A stretch of 8,532 bases of DNA from Gammaproteobacteria bacterium (GTDB lineage: Bacteria > Pseudomonadota > Gammaproteobacteria > Steroidobacterales > Steroidobacteraceae), in contig JAFAVO010000134.1 of the NCBI GenBank assembly GCA_019242385.1, forward strand, positions 1 through 8,532, given 5' to 3'. Positions 1 through 6,343 of this stretch are shown one piece after another. Every line of letters starts with the position of its first letter. The stretch's first letter is position 1. Under the pieces are notes generated by a model. It had not been told where the DNA came from. It was given only the letters and a program-made list of their open reading frames with translations, and did no database searches. The translations under genes and the position numbers were made by a program.

Positions 1-63
1 GACCTGTTCATCGACGCCACAGTGCCCGCACCGCCCGGTGTGCAGGTGGAGTTCATGCGATGA
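1..63 (+). CDS. C-terminal end of an unidentified upstream gene (partial)
   Basis: Frame 1 is open from the window edge and ends at TGA 61-63, giving the 20-residue tail DLFIDATVPAPPGVQVEFMR. The stop overlaps the ATG of the next gene as ATGA (60-63), the usual arrangement of translationally coupled genes in one operon. Good codon bias and this junction are the only support. The tail is too short to assign a family, and I do not recognise it. Confidence 0.55.
   Translation, partial: DLFIDATVPAPPGVQVEFMR
48..51 (+). promoter_or_regulatory. Ribosome binding site (GGAG) for the CurA-type reductase
   Basis: GGAG lies 8 nt before ATG 60, inside the last codons of the upstream gene. It supports ATG 60 as the start, rather than the out-of-frame ATG at 55. 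Confidence 0.6.
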
Positions 64-1073
64 ACCGCCGTATCGTCCTCGCCCGCCGGCCACAGGGCGC
101 GCCCGTGTCGGAGGACTTCCATCTCGAGACTCATCCGATCCCCGCTGCCGCGCCCGGCACCGTGTTGCTGCGCACCCTCTACCTCTCGCTCGACCCGTAT
201 ATGCGCGGGCGGATGAATGAAGGTCCCTCCTATGCCCCTCCGGTAGCGATCGGGGCGGTCATGACGGGACAGACGGTGAGTAGGGTCGAAGCCTCCGGGA
301 TCGAGAGCTTCAAGACCGGGGAGCTCGTCCTCGCGAATGTCGGCTGGCAGGACTTCGGCACCTCCGATGGACGCGATCTGCTCAAGATCGACGCCCGGCT
401 CGGGCATCCCTCGTACGCCCTCGGGGTGCTCGGCATGCCCGGCCTCACCGCCTACGTGGGCCTTCTCGACATCGGCCAACCCCAGCCCGGCGAGACGGTC
501 GTCGTGGGGGCGGCAACCGGTGCCGTGGGCTCGGTGGTCGGCCAGATTGCGAAGATCAAGGGCTGTCGTGTGGTCGGAGTTGCCGGCGGGACGGACAAGT
601 GCACCTACGCGCGCGAGCAGCTCGGCTTCGATGAATGTCTCGATCATCACACGCCGGAGCTGCCGCAGCGTCTCGCCGCGGCCTGTCCCAAAGGGATCGA
701 TGTGTACTTCGAGAGTGTGGGCGGCGCGGTGCTCTATGCGGTCATCCCGCTGCTCAATGTCGGCGCGCGCGTGCCACTTTGCGGCCTCATCTCCTGGTAC
801 AACCTTGCGAAGCTGCCCACCGGTGTCGATCGCACTCCGCAGCTGCTGCTGATGGCCTTGCGCCAGCGCGTGAAGATCCAGGGCTTCATCATCTTCGACC
901 ATTACCGGCGCATGAGTGCTTTCCGCGAGGACATGAGCGCCTGGCTGCGCGAAGGCCGGGTGAAGTACCGCGAGGAAGTGATCGAGGGACTGGAGAGCGC
1001 TCCGCGCGGGCTCATCGGGCTGCTGCAGGGCGAGAACTTCGGCAAGCTCATCGTGCGTGTCGCGAAGGACTGA
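60..1073 (+). CDS. NADP-dependent oxidoreductase, zinc-independent MDR family (CurA / leukotriene B4 12-hydroxydehydrogenase type)
   Basis: This 337-residue cytosolic protein has the full length and layout of COG2130 enzymes, which reduce the C=C bond of alpha,beta-unsaturated ketones and aldehydes with NADPH (curcumin reductase CurA, prostaglandin/LTB4 reductases). The N-terminal GroES-like part carries the family signature LSLDPYMRGRM (residues 42-52). The Rossmann part has AATGAVGS (151-158), with GGTDKC (176-181) supplying the Lys expected to bind the NADP 2'-phosphate. It is followed by ESVGG (218-222), ISWYN (244-248), GFIIFDHY (275-282) and the C-terminal GENFGKLIVRV (324-334). No structural or catalytic zinc ligands are seen, as expected for this clade. 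ATG 60 overlaps the upstream stop and has a GGAG site 8 nt before it. The next gene starts 1 nt after its stop. Family assignment is secure. The physiological substrate is unknown; detoxification of reactive enones is an inference. Confidence 0.93.
   Translation: MNRRIVLARRPQGAPVSEDFHLETHPIPAAAPGTVLLRTLYLSLDPYMRGRMNEGPSYAPPVAIGAVMTGQTVSRVEASGIESFKTGELVLANVGWQDFGTSDGRDLLKIDARLGHPSYALGVLGMPGLTAYVGLLDIGQPQPGETVVVGAATGAVGSVVGQIAKIKGCRVVGVAGGTDKCTYAREQLGFDECLDHHTPELPQRLAAACPKGIDVYFESVGGAVLYAVIPLLNVGARVPLCGLISWYNLAKLPTGVDRTPQLLLMALRQRVKIQGFIIFDHYRRMSAFREDMSAWLREGRVKYREEVIEGLESAPRGLIGLLQGENFGKLIVRVAKD
1064..1069 (+). promoter_or_regulatory. Ribosome binding site (GAAGGA) that decides the start of the HCCA-isomerase-like gene
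   Basis: GAAGGA sits in the last codons of the reductase gene, 5 nt before GTG 1075. It favours GTG 1075 over the in-frame GTG 1057. The latter would overlap the upstream gene by 17 nt and would place this motif inside the coding region. Confidence 0.55.
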
Positions 1074-1074
1074 C

Positions 1075-1731
1075 GTGACTGCCAGCACTGCGCGCGTCCC
1101 GGTGTCGTGGGTGTTCGATGTGATCTCGCCCTTCGCCTACCTCGCGCTGCCGCGGCTGCGGGACCTGCCCGCGCACGTCGAGCTGCAGGTCGTGCCGGTG
1201 CTGCTCGCGGCACTCCTCGATCATTTCGGCCAGCGCGGCCCCGCGGAAATCCCCTCCAAGCGGCGTTTCACCTACCGTTTCGTGCTGTGGCGCGCACGCA
1301 GGCTGGGTCTGCCGCTGCGCATGCCGCCCGCGCATCCCTTCAATCCGCTTGCGGCGTTGCGCCTGGTCATCGCCGCGGGCAGCGACCTGCGCGCCGCCGG
1401 CACGGTGCTGCAGGCGGTGTTCGGCGAGGGGCGCGATGCGACCGATCCGGCGGTGATCGCCGAGCTCGCGGAGCAGCTTGGTGTGAGAGATCCAGAGCAC
1501 GCGCTCGCCGATCCGGCGGTGAAGCAGCGGCTGCGGGACAACACGCTCTGGGCGAGCGCGCGCGGGGTGTTCGGTGTGCCAACACTCGTGATCGGTGAGG
1601 AGCTCTTCTGGGGGCAGGATGCCTTCGACATGGCGCTCGATTACCTGGCGCGGCCGCAGAGCTTCGCAGACGCGGAGATGTGCCGGATCGACTCACTTCC
1701 CATCGCCGCGGCCCGCGCAGCCGGGAAGTAG
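1075..1731 (+). CDS. 2-hydroxychromene-2-carboxylate isomerase / DsbA-family (kappa-GST-like) protein
   Basis: This 218-residue protein has the thioredoxin fold with a helical insertion seen in HCCA isomerases and kappa-class glutathione transferases. The N-terminal strand-turn holds VFDVISPFAYLA (residues 13-24). Its Ser18 takes the place of the DsbA cysteine and matches the Ser that interacts with glutathione in this family; there is no CXXC. The middle carries HPFNPLAALR (87-96). The C-terminal thioredoxin half carries GVFGVPTLVIGEELFWGQD (164-182), with the cis-proline at 169 and the typical ELFWGQD end. Family members use glutathione to isomerise a naphthalene-degradation intermediate or act on unknown substrates. 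No other naphthalene genes are visible, so a general glutathione-dependent role is more likely. I chose GTG 1075, 1 nt after the reductase stop; GTG 1057 in the same frame would add six residues. The gene is co-transcribed with the CurA-type reductase and ends 8 nt from the convergent TetR gene. Confidence 0.88.
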   Translation: MTASTARVPVSWVFDVISPFAYLALPRLRDLPAHVELQVVPVLLAALLDHFGQRGPAEIPSKRRFTYRFVLWRARRLGLPLRMPPAHPFNPLAALRLVIAAGSDLRAAGTVLQAVFGEGRDATDPAVIAELAEQLGVRDPEHALADPAVKQRLRDNTLWASARGVFGVPTLVIGEELFWGQDAFDMALDYLARPQSFADAEMCRIDSLPIAAARAAGK

Positions 1732-1739
1732 AGCCCGCG

Positions 1740-2369
1740 TCAGGCGCCGGCGGCGCGTGGAGCGGCGCCGGCAACAGCCGCCCAGGCGTGCAACAGCTGC
1801 AACTGCAGTCGCAGCTGCGCCACCTGCTTCGGTGCTGGCCAGTCGCCCGGATTCGCGACCGCGCTCGCGGTGAGACCGTTGATGAAGGTCATGAGCGAGC
1901 ACAGCACCTGCTCACGCGTTGCCGCCGGCCAGTAGGACCACTCCCTCCAGGACACATCGAGACAACGCTCGAACAGCCGCTGGTACTCGCGGTGCACCCA
2001 GGCGTTGATGCGCTTCAGGCGCCGGTCGGCGCTCACCTGCCCCCAGAAGCTGATCCAGAATGCGCACTCGCTGTGCCGCTGCGCATCGATCGGCAGCGCC
2101 TCGAGCAACAGCTCCAGCAGCTCGGGCCGGCCCGCAGCCGCGGCGGGTCGGCTGAGACGCTCGTCGATGCGGCGCAATATCAGGCGCAGCGCGGCGACGA
2201 TGATCTCCTGCTTGCTGTCGAAATAGTGCGCGAGCATGCCGGTGGTGTAGCCGGCCGCGCGGGCGATGCGCACCATGCTCGCGCCCTCGAAGCCGTGCGC
2301 GGCGACTACGCGGCACGCAACGAGCGCGATCTCATCGCGGCGTTGGGCGTGATCGACGATTTTCGGCAT
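1740..2369 (-). CDS. TetR/AcrR-family transcriptional regulator, BetI-like
   Basis: This 209-residue cytosolic DNA-binding protein is of normal TetR length. The N-terminal helix-turn-helix domain covers about residues 10-58, with ASMVRIARAAGYTTGMLAHYF (30-50) giving the turn and recognition helix, followed by DSKQEIIVAAL. The start MPKIVDHAQRRDEI resembles BetI-type regulators. The C-terminal domain (about 80-195), containing ECAFWISFWGQ (101-111), also resembles the BetI ligand-binding domain (TetR_C_6), although no choline/betaine genes are nearby. ATG 2369 was chosen over an upstream in-frame ATG (2501). The extra 44 residues from that start are low-complexity, would lie wholly inside the permease gene and are not needed for the fold. 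The first 13 codons overlap the permease 3' end in another frame. As last gene of the minus-strand cluster it probably regulates that cluster. Its ligand is unknown. Confidence 0.88.
   Translation of the reverse strand: MPKIVDHAQRRDEIALVACRVVAAHGFEGASMVRIARAAGYTTGMLAHYFDSKQEIIVAALRLILRRIDERLSRPAAAAGRPELLELLLEALPIDAQRHSECAFWISFWGQVSADRRLKRINAWVHREYQRLFERCLDVSWREWSYWPAATREQVLCSLMTFINGLTASAVANPGDWPAPKQVAQLRLQLQLLHAWAAVAGAAPRAAGA
1743..1769 (+). repeat. GC-rich inverted repeat at the convergent gene end
   Basis: GGCGCCG (1743-1749) and CGGCGCC (1763-1769) form a 7-bp stem with a 13-nt loop, placed just past both converging stop codons. There is no T-tract on either side. The repeat lies in Ala/Gly/Pro-rich codons at the TetR C-terminus, so it may be a coding accident. 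It is the only candidate for a transcript end here, and a weak one. Confidence 0.25.
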
Positions 2370-3786
2370 ACAGGGGTTCCAGGCCCACATCCGCTGCGGT
2401 CGCGCGCCGCCTTTCCTGCTCGAGGTCGATGGAGCGGCAGGCGAGCAGGTAGACGCCGGCCGCGACCGGCAGTCCCACCAGCATGGCGATGTCGGCGCCA
2501 CCGAGCGCGCGCGCCACGGGGCCCGTATACGGCGTCGTACTGAAGAAGGGGATCATGGCGATGAACCCGGCAACGTAGGCACTCAACCCGCGCCAGTTCC
2601 AGCGCCCATACATGCCGAGCGGATTGAAAATCTCACGGATGGAGTAATGCCCGCGCCGCACCCAGTAGAAGTCCACCAGGTTGATCGCGGTCCATGGCGT
2701 GAACAGGTACAGCAGGATCGCGAGCAGGTCCTCGAAACGATTGACGAAATCGCTCGATGAGCTCACCGCGATGATGCAGCTCGCCAGGAAGGCCAGGAGC
2801 AGGCTGGCGAGGCGCTTGCCGACGGTGCAGCGCAGCGGCCGGATGGTATCTGCGACGCTCAGCAGCGTGAGCGATGCCCCGTAGAAATTGAGCGAGGAGA
2901 TGGTGATCAGGCCGAGCAGCGCAGCCAGCAGCAGCACCTTGCCGAGACCCGGGGTCAGCAGGTCCGCCGCGTGCTCCATGGCGGCCGCCACATCGAGCTT
3001 CGGTGCTGCGGCGGCCGCCACCGTGCCTACCAGCATCATCCAGGCGCCGCCCACGAAGGCGCCCAGGTAGGTCCACCAGAACGATTCGCGCACGCCGACC
3101 TCCCGCGGCAGGTAGCGCGAGTAGTCGGAGACGTAGATCGACCAGGAGAGCTGGTAGGACGCGGCCGCAAAGAGCTGCGCGAGGAACGGCACGGCGCGGA
3201 ACCCATCGGGCTGCCACTGGGATGGCGGCAGGCGCAGCACGAAGAGCGCGCCAATGGAGAACACCGTGAGGATTACGATCATGAGGTACGCGAGGCCCCG
3301 CTGCGCCAGGTGGATCTTGTCGTAGCCCACCACCGCGAGTGCGAGCGCCACCATCGCGAACACCACCTGCGCGGAAGCGGAGCTCGCCGGCACGGCCGGC
3401 ACCAGCTGGTGCAGCGCTTGTGCGGCGAGCACCTGGTTGAAGGCGTTGTAGCCAATGTAGGCGACGAGGGCGACACCCCAGACCAGCAGCGCGCCCGTGT
3501 ACCCGAACTGAGGCCGGGACTGGATCATCTGCGGCAGCCCGAGCTGCGGACCCTGGGTCGAGTGGAACGCCATGAAGAAGGTGCCGAGGAGACACCCGAG
3601 GATCACCGCGATCGAGGTCCAGAGCAGATTGCCGCCGAGGGTGATGCCGAGCACCCCCACGGCGAGTGTGGCCAGATGCGCGTCCCCCGAGAACCACACC
3701 GGCCACAGGTGCCAGACCTTGCCGTGGCGCTCGGCGAGCGGCACGTAGTCGATCGAGCGCGTTTCGATGAACGTGCCGTTTCCCAT
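2332..3786 (-). CDS. NCS1-family permease (purine-cytosine permease type; substrate unknown)
   Basis: This 484-residue inner-membrane transporter has about 12 hydrophobic segments between residues 33 and 450, the usual size for nucleobase-cation symporter 1 proteins. These import cytosine, purines, uracil, allantoin, hydantoins or thiamine with H+ or Na+. Diagnostic stretches are ETRSIDYVPLAERHG (8-22) before TM1, QGPQLGLPQMIQSRPQFG (78-95) between TM2 and TM3, WSIYVSDYSRYLP (215-227) and TPWTAINLVDFYWVRRGHY (363-381). The charged C-terminal tail (about 453-484) is cytoplasmic. ATG 3786 is chosen because GGAG lies 6 nt upstream and the family N-terminus begins just after it. An in-frame ATG at 4032 would add 82 low-complexity residues, all antisense-like Ser/Arg/Ala codons inside the upstream gene. 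The preceding dehydrogenase gene ends 19 nt away, and the TetR gene starts 38 nt before this stop, so co-transcription is very likely. The family is clear; the substrate cannot be deduced. Confidence 0.92.
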   Translation of the reverse strand: MGNGTFIETRSIDYVPLAERHGKVWHLWPVWFSGDAHLATLAVGVLGITLGGNLLWTSIAVILGCLLGTFFMAFHSTQGPQLGLPQMIQSRPQFGYTGALLVWGVALVAYIGYNAFNQVLAAQALHQLVPAVPASSASAQVVFAMVALALAVVGYDKIHLAQRGLAYLMIVILTVFSIGALFVLRLPPSQWQPDGFRAVPFLAQLFAAASYQLSWSIYVSDYSRYLPREVGVRESFWWTYLGAFVGGAWMMLVGTVAAAAAPKLDVAAAMEHAADLLTPGLGKVLLLAALLGLITISSLNFYGASLTLLSVADTIRPLRCTVGKRLASLLLAFLASCIIAVSSSSDFVNRFEDLLAILLYLFTPWTAINLVDFYWVRRGHYSIREIFNPLGMYGRWNWRGLSAYVAGFIAMIPFFSTTPYTGPVARALGGADIAMLVGLPVAAGVYLLACRSIDLEQERRRATAADVGLEPLYAENRRSRPTPR

Positions 3787-3792
3787 CGGTTG

Positions 3793-3796
3793 CTCC
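3793..3796 (-). promoter_or_regulatory. Ribosome binding site (GGAG) for the permease
   Basis: Read on the minus strand, GGAG lies 6 nt before ATG 3786 in the 19-nt gap after the dehydrogenase stop. It settles the permease start against the much longer upstream reading of the same frame. Confidence 0.65.
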
Positions 3797-3805
3797 GGAG
3801 CGCGG

Positions 3806-4771
3806 CTAGCCCGGGCGCGGCACGACCTCGTACCCCGGCGCCTTCGGCTCCTCATCGGCGAGCTGCGCCGGGAAGCCGCCGGCGAGGACCTGCACCCCGC
3901 AGGCCTCCTCCAGGCGGCGGATGATGTTCGGCGAGAGCTCACGGCCGCCGTAGCGGCGCGCGCCGTCGCGGAAGATGTCGAGCACCAGTGGAGAGAGCTC
4001 GAGCGGCACGCCGAGCTCGCGGGCCAGCGCATCGAAGAGACCGACGTCCTTGATCACGAGGTCCATGGTGAAGTTGATGTCGCGACTGCCATTGAGAATC
4101 ACCTGGGACTCGGTCTCGTGCACGAAGGAGTTGCCCGAGGAGATGCGGATCGCCTCGTAGGCGGTGCTCAGATCGAGCCCGGCGACGCGCGCGACGGTAA
4201 GGGCCTCCGCCAGGGCCGCGAGGTGCACGGTGCACAGGTAGTTGGTGAGCACCTTCAGCTGCGAGGCGGTCCCGAGCGCACCGGTGTGCAGGATGCGCTG
4301 GCCGAGAATCGCCAGCACCGGGAGCGCGCGCTCGAAGGCGGCACGGCTGCCACCCACGAAGATGGAGATGTTGCCGCTCGCCGCGCGGTGACAGCCGCCC
4401 GACACCGGGCACTCGAGTGCGGCACCGCCGCGCTCGGCGACGCGGGCGGCGAGGCGCTGCACTTCGCGATGGTCGGTCGTGCTCATCTCGAGCCACAGCG
4501 CGCCGGATGGGAGTCCGGCGAGCACGCCGTCGGCTTCCTCCATGACCGCGGCGCAAACCGCGGGGGAGGGCAGGCAGGTGATGACGATATCCACGGCGGC
4601 AGCAAGTGCACGGGGCGAAGCCGCCGCGCGGGCACCCTGCGCCACGAGCGCCGCGGCGCGCTCGGGGTCGATGTCCCGCACCGTCAGGTCGCTTCCGTGA
4701 CGCAGCAGATTGCCGGCGAGCTGACTGCCGACGTTACCAAGTCCGATGAAGCCGATCCGCAGGTCTGTCAC
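3806..4771 (-). CDS. NAD(P)-dependent oxidoreductase, 3-hydroxyisobutyrate dehydrogenase family
   Basis: This 321-residue cytosolic protein belongs to the beta-hydroxyacid dehydrogenase family (HIBADH, tartronate semialdehyde reductase GlxR, GLYR). These interconvert a beta-hydroxyacid and its semialdehyde with NAD(P). The N-terminal Rossmann fold has GFIGLGNVG (residues 7-15, GxGxxG), followed by Asp33 in VRDID at the end of beta-2. The substrate loop is ECPVSGGCHRAASGNISIFVGG (120-141). The catalytic helix carries Lys173 and Asn177 in LKVLTNYL (172-179), and Lys241-Asp242 matches the family KD motif. The loop differs from the common DAPVSGGxxGA in having E-C before PVSGG and His-Arg after it, so the substrate may not be that of the named enzymes. 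GTG 4771 is the start: it precedes the first beta strand directly, lies 4 nt after the aldo/keto reductase stop and follows purine-rich GGTGAGGG. An upstream ATG (4846) would run 25 residues into the previous gene. Confidence 0.9.
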   Translation of the reverse strand: MTDLRIGFIGLGNVGSQLAGNLLRHGSDLTVRDIDPERAAALVAQGARAAASPRALAAAVDIVITCLPSPAVCAAVMEEADGVLAGLPSGALWLEMSTTDHREVQRLAARVAERGGAALECPVSGGCHRAASGNISIFVGGSRAAFERALPVLAILGQRILHTGALGTASQLKVLTNYLCTVHLAALAEALTVARVAGLDLSTAYEAIRISSGNSFVHETESQVILNGSRDINFTMDLVIKDVGLFDALARELGVPLELSPLVLDIFRDGARRYGGRELSPNIIRRLEEACGVQVLAGGFPAQLADEEPKAPGYEVVPRPG

Positions 4772-4775
4772 GCCC

Positions 4776-5711
4776 TCACCCGGCACGCCGGTTGTCCCAG
4801 TACTGCTCCATGCGGCGGCGCATGGACTCATCGGGCAGCCGCCCACGGCCGGCTCCCTGGTTATCGATCAGATGGCTGAGTTGAGTCGAGCCGGGTATGG
4901 CGCAGGTGACCGCCGGATGTGAGATGACATACTTGAGAAAGAACTGGGCCCAGCTGTGCACATCCATGTCCGCCGCCCAGGGTGGCAGGGCGCGGCCGGC
5001 GACCTCACGGAAGAGCGAGGAGCGGCCGAACGGAAGATTGATGAGCACTGCGACCTTGCGCTCCGCTGCCAGCGGCAGAAGGGTCGCAGCGGCGTCGCGA
5101 TTGTCGATGGAGTAGTCGACCTGGACGAAATCGAGCGGATGCGCCCGCAGGGTCGCGATCATCTCGGGGTGCTGACTCACTCTGGAAGTGGTCACTCCGA
5201 TGTAGCGGATCTTCTTGTCCGCCTTCCAGCGCTGCATGGCCGGGAGGATCGCGGCGACGCCGCTCAGGTTGTGCACCTGGAGAAGATCGACGTGGTCGGT
5301 CCTGAGCAGCTCGAGCGAGCGCGCAAAGCTTTGCTCGCCGCCGGACGCGACCAGCTTGGTGGCAATGAACATGTGTGCCCGTGTCCCAAGCCGCGCGAGA
5401 GATTCCCCGATGAGCGCCTCGCTGTCACCGTAGGCCGCCGCGGTGTCGATGACGGTGCCGCCGAGCTCCGCGAAGCGGCCGAGCTCTGCGCGAATCTCCT
5501 CGCGGGCGGATTCGCGGAAAGCATCGGTGCCGATGCCGATGGCCGGCAGCCGCTCACCGCTGACCGGGATGGGGCGGGTGATCAGCGCAAGCGCGCCGGC
5601 GCCCGACGGTTGCGCCGGCACGAGCCGCGGCAGCAGCGCGCCGACACCGGCCGCCACGACCGCCGCCATGAAACTCCGTCGTCCGGTGACGCCCGCGCCA
5701 TTACGAAGCAT
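4776..5711 (-). CDS. Aldo/keto reductase with a twin-arginine (Tat) signal peptide
   Basis: This 311-residue protein has a predicted export signal followed by a complete TIM-barrel aldo/keto reductase. The N-terminus has the twin-arginine motif GRRSFMA (residues 10-16), a hydrophobic stretch (16-33) and a possible cleavage site near VPAQPSG (31-37). The reductase tetrad is present: Asp89 and Tyr94 in DTAAAYGDSE (89-98), Lys119 in ATKL, and His147 in LLQVHN. Downstream are YIGVTTSR (170-177), DFVQVDYSI (194-202) and AIPGST (271-276), which in the family contribute to NADPH binding. AKRs reduce aldehydes and ketones with NADPH. A periplasmic location would be unusual for a NADPH enzyme and suggests folded, cofactor-loaded export. 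ATG 5711 is used because the next Met (residue 15) would remove the RR pair. The 3' end lies 4 nt from the HIBADH-family gene, so the two are co-translated. Confidence 0.9.
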   Translation of the reverse strand: MLRNGAGVTGRRSFMAAVVAAGVGALLPRLVPAQPSGAGALALITRPIPVSGERLPAIGIGTDAFRESAREEIRAELGRFAELGGTVIDTAAAYGDSEALIGESLARLGTRAHMFIATKLVASGGEQSFARSLELLRTDHVDLLQVHNLSGVAAILPAMQRWKADKKIRYIGVTTSRVSQHPEMIATLRAHPLDFVQVDYSIDNRDAAATLLPLAAERKVAVLINLPFGRSSLFREVAGRALPPWAADMDVHSWAQFFLKYVISHPAVTCAIPGSTQLSHLIDNQGAGRGRLPDESMRRRMEQYWDNRRAG

Positions 5712-5717
5712 GAGCGG

Positions 5718-5723
5718 AGTATA
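5718..5723 (-). promoter_or_regulatory. Possible -10 element (TATACT) for the aldo/keto reductase
   Basis: On the minus strand, TATACT differs from the sigma-70 consensus TATAAT by one base and ends 6 nt before ATG 5711. Transcription would then start at or next to the ATG, giving a leaderless mRNA. This fits the absence of a Shine-Dalgarno motif there. No good -35 hexamer is seen at 16-19 bp, so support is limited. Confidence 0.35.
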
Positions 5724-5730
5724 GCCGGGC

Positions 5731-5743
5731 GGCCGCGCCGGCC
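5731..5743 (-). repeat. Short GC hairpin just after the DUF2937 stop
   Basis: GGCCG and CGGCC form a perfect 5-bp stem around a 3-nt loop directly after the DUF2937 stop codon (minus strand, 5747-5745) and before the possible aldo/keto reductase -10 element. No run of T follows, so it is not a textbook intrinsic terminator. It could slow or partly end transcription between the two genes, or be chance in GC-rich DNA. Confidence 0.3.
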
Positions 5744-5744
5744 T

Positions 5745-6275
5745 TCACAGGCCACCCGGGCGCGCCGTGCGCGCCGCGGGCGCGCGCGGCGTGAGCCATG
5801 TGCCCAGCTGCCACACGGCCTGGAAGGCGAGCCACACTACCAGGGCGAAAAGGAGTGCAAACGCGATGCCCTCCGCGGAGAGTGCGAAGGTCGGCACCCA
5901 GTCGTGCAACGTGGCGCGCAGCAGACCCGCATCGGCGTGCTGCGTCAGATAGGCGGCCTGGTGAAACAGACTGCCCTGCAGTGCCTCCACCGCGCTCTGC
6001 AGCTGCTGCACGGTGTTGACCAGGGCGCGGATGATGGCGCCCTCCGCCTGAAATTTCGGGTCGGTGCTCTGGAGGTGATAGCGGATCAGCTGCTCGATGT
6101 CCCCCTGGTAGTATTGCTCCGCCAGGCGCTGCCAGGGTGCGAGATCGAGCTGCGCCTGGTCGAGCCGGCCGCCCAGGCGCTGCCGGTACTGCGCGATGAA
6201 GCCTGGTATGAGACCGCCTGCGACCACGGCACAGATCAGTAACAATCGGTCGAGCAATCCGCGCACGAATGACAT
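5745..6275 (-). CDS. DUF2937 family membrane protein
   Basis: This 176-residue protein matches the DUF2937 pattern as I remember it. A short N-terminus, MSFVRGLLDRLLLICAVVAG (1-20), leads into one membrane segment (about 8-27). LIPGFIAQYRQRLGGRLDQA (22-41) and an acidic/glutamine-rich amphipathic middle (about 40-118), probably helical, come next. A second membrane segment lies at about 135-155 (GIAFALLFALVVWLAF), and the tail is basic and Ala/Pro-rich. The middle should sit outside the cytoplasm if both ends are inside. Its function is unknown. ATG 6275 is preferred over the in-frame ATG 6386, because the 37 extra residues lack membrane or family character and would fill the divergent intergenic region. 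It lies 33 nt upstream of the aldo/keto reductase and may or may not be in the same operon. Confidence 0.8.
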   Translation of the reverse strand: MSFVRGLLDRLLLICAVVAGGLIPGFIAQYRQRLGGRLDQAQLDLAPWQRLAEQYYQGDIEQLIRYHLQSTDPKFQAEGAIIRALVNTVQQLQSAVEALQGSLFHQAAYLTQHADAGLLRATLHDWVPTFALSAEGIAFALLFALVVWLAFQAVWQLGTWLTPRAPAARTARPGGL

Positions 6276-6343
6276 CGCTGGACCCCGGGTCAGTGCGCCC
6301 GGTAGCTTGCATGCGCGCGCGAGGCCTGCCAACTGGGAAGCGG

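Noticed and set aside
1743..1769. Intrinsic terminator between the convergent operons
   Set aside because: The GC stem has no following T-tract in either direction and lies in coding sequence, so I list it only as an inverted repeat.
2370..2501. N-terminal extension of the TetR regulator by 44 residues
   Set aside because: The extra residues come from out-of-frame permease codons and precede a complete, normal-length TetR DNA-binding domain.
3787..4032. N-terminal extension of the permease by 82 residues
   Set aside because: The extension is Ser/Arg/Ala low complexity read from inside the dehydrogenase gene. A good ribosome site and the family N-terminus place the start at 3786.
2971..4879. 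Two long plus-strand frames (2971-3924 and 3767-4879) opposite the permease and dehydrogenase genes
   Set aside because: They mirror the real genes' codon bias, are low-complexity (His/Arg/Glu/Gly-rich) and have no family character.
4956..6242. A 428-codon open frame on the plus strand across the aldo/keto reductase and DUF2937 genes
   Set aside because: It lies antisense to two genes with clear family motifs, has Arg/Ala/Gly-rich composition and no recognisable domain. Long antisense frames are expected in GC-rich DNA.
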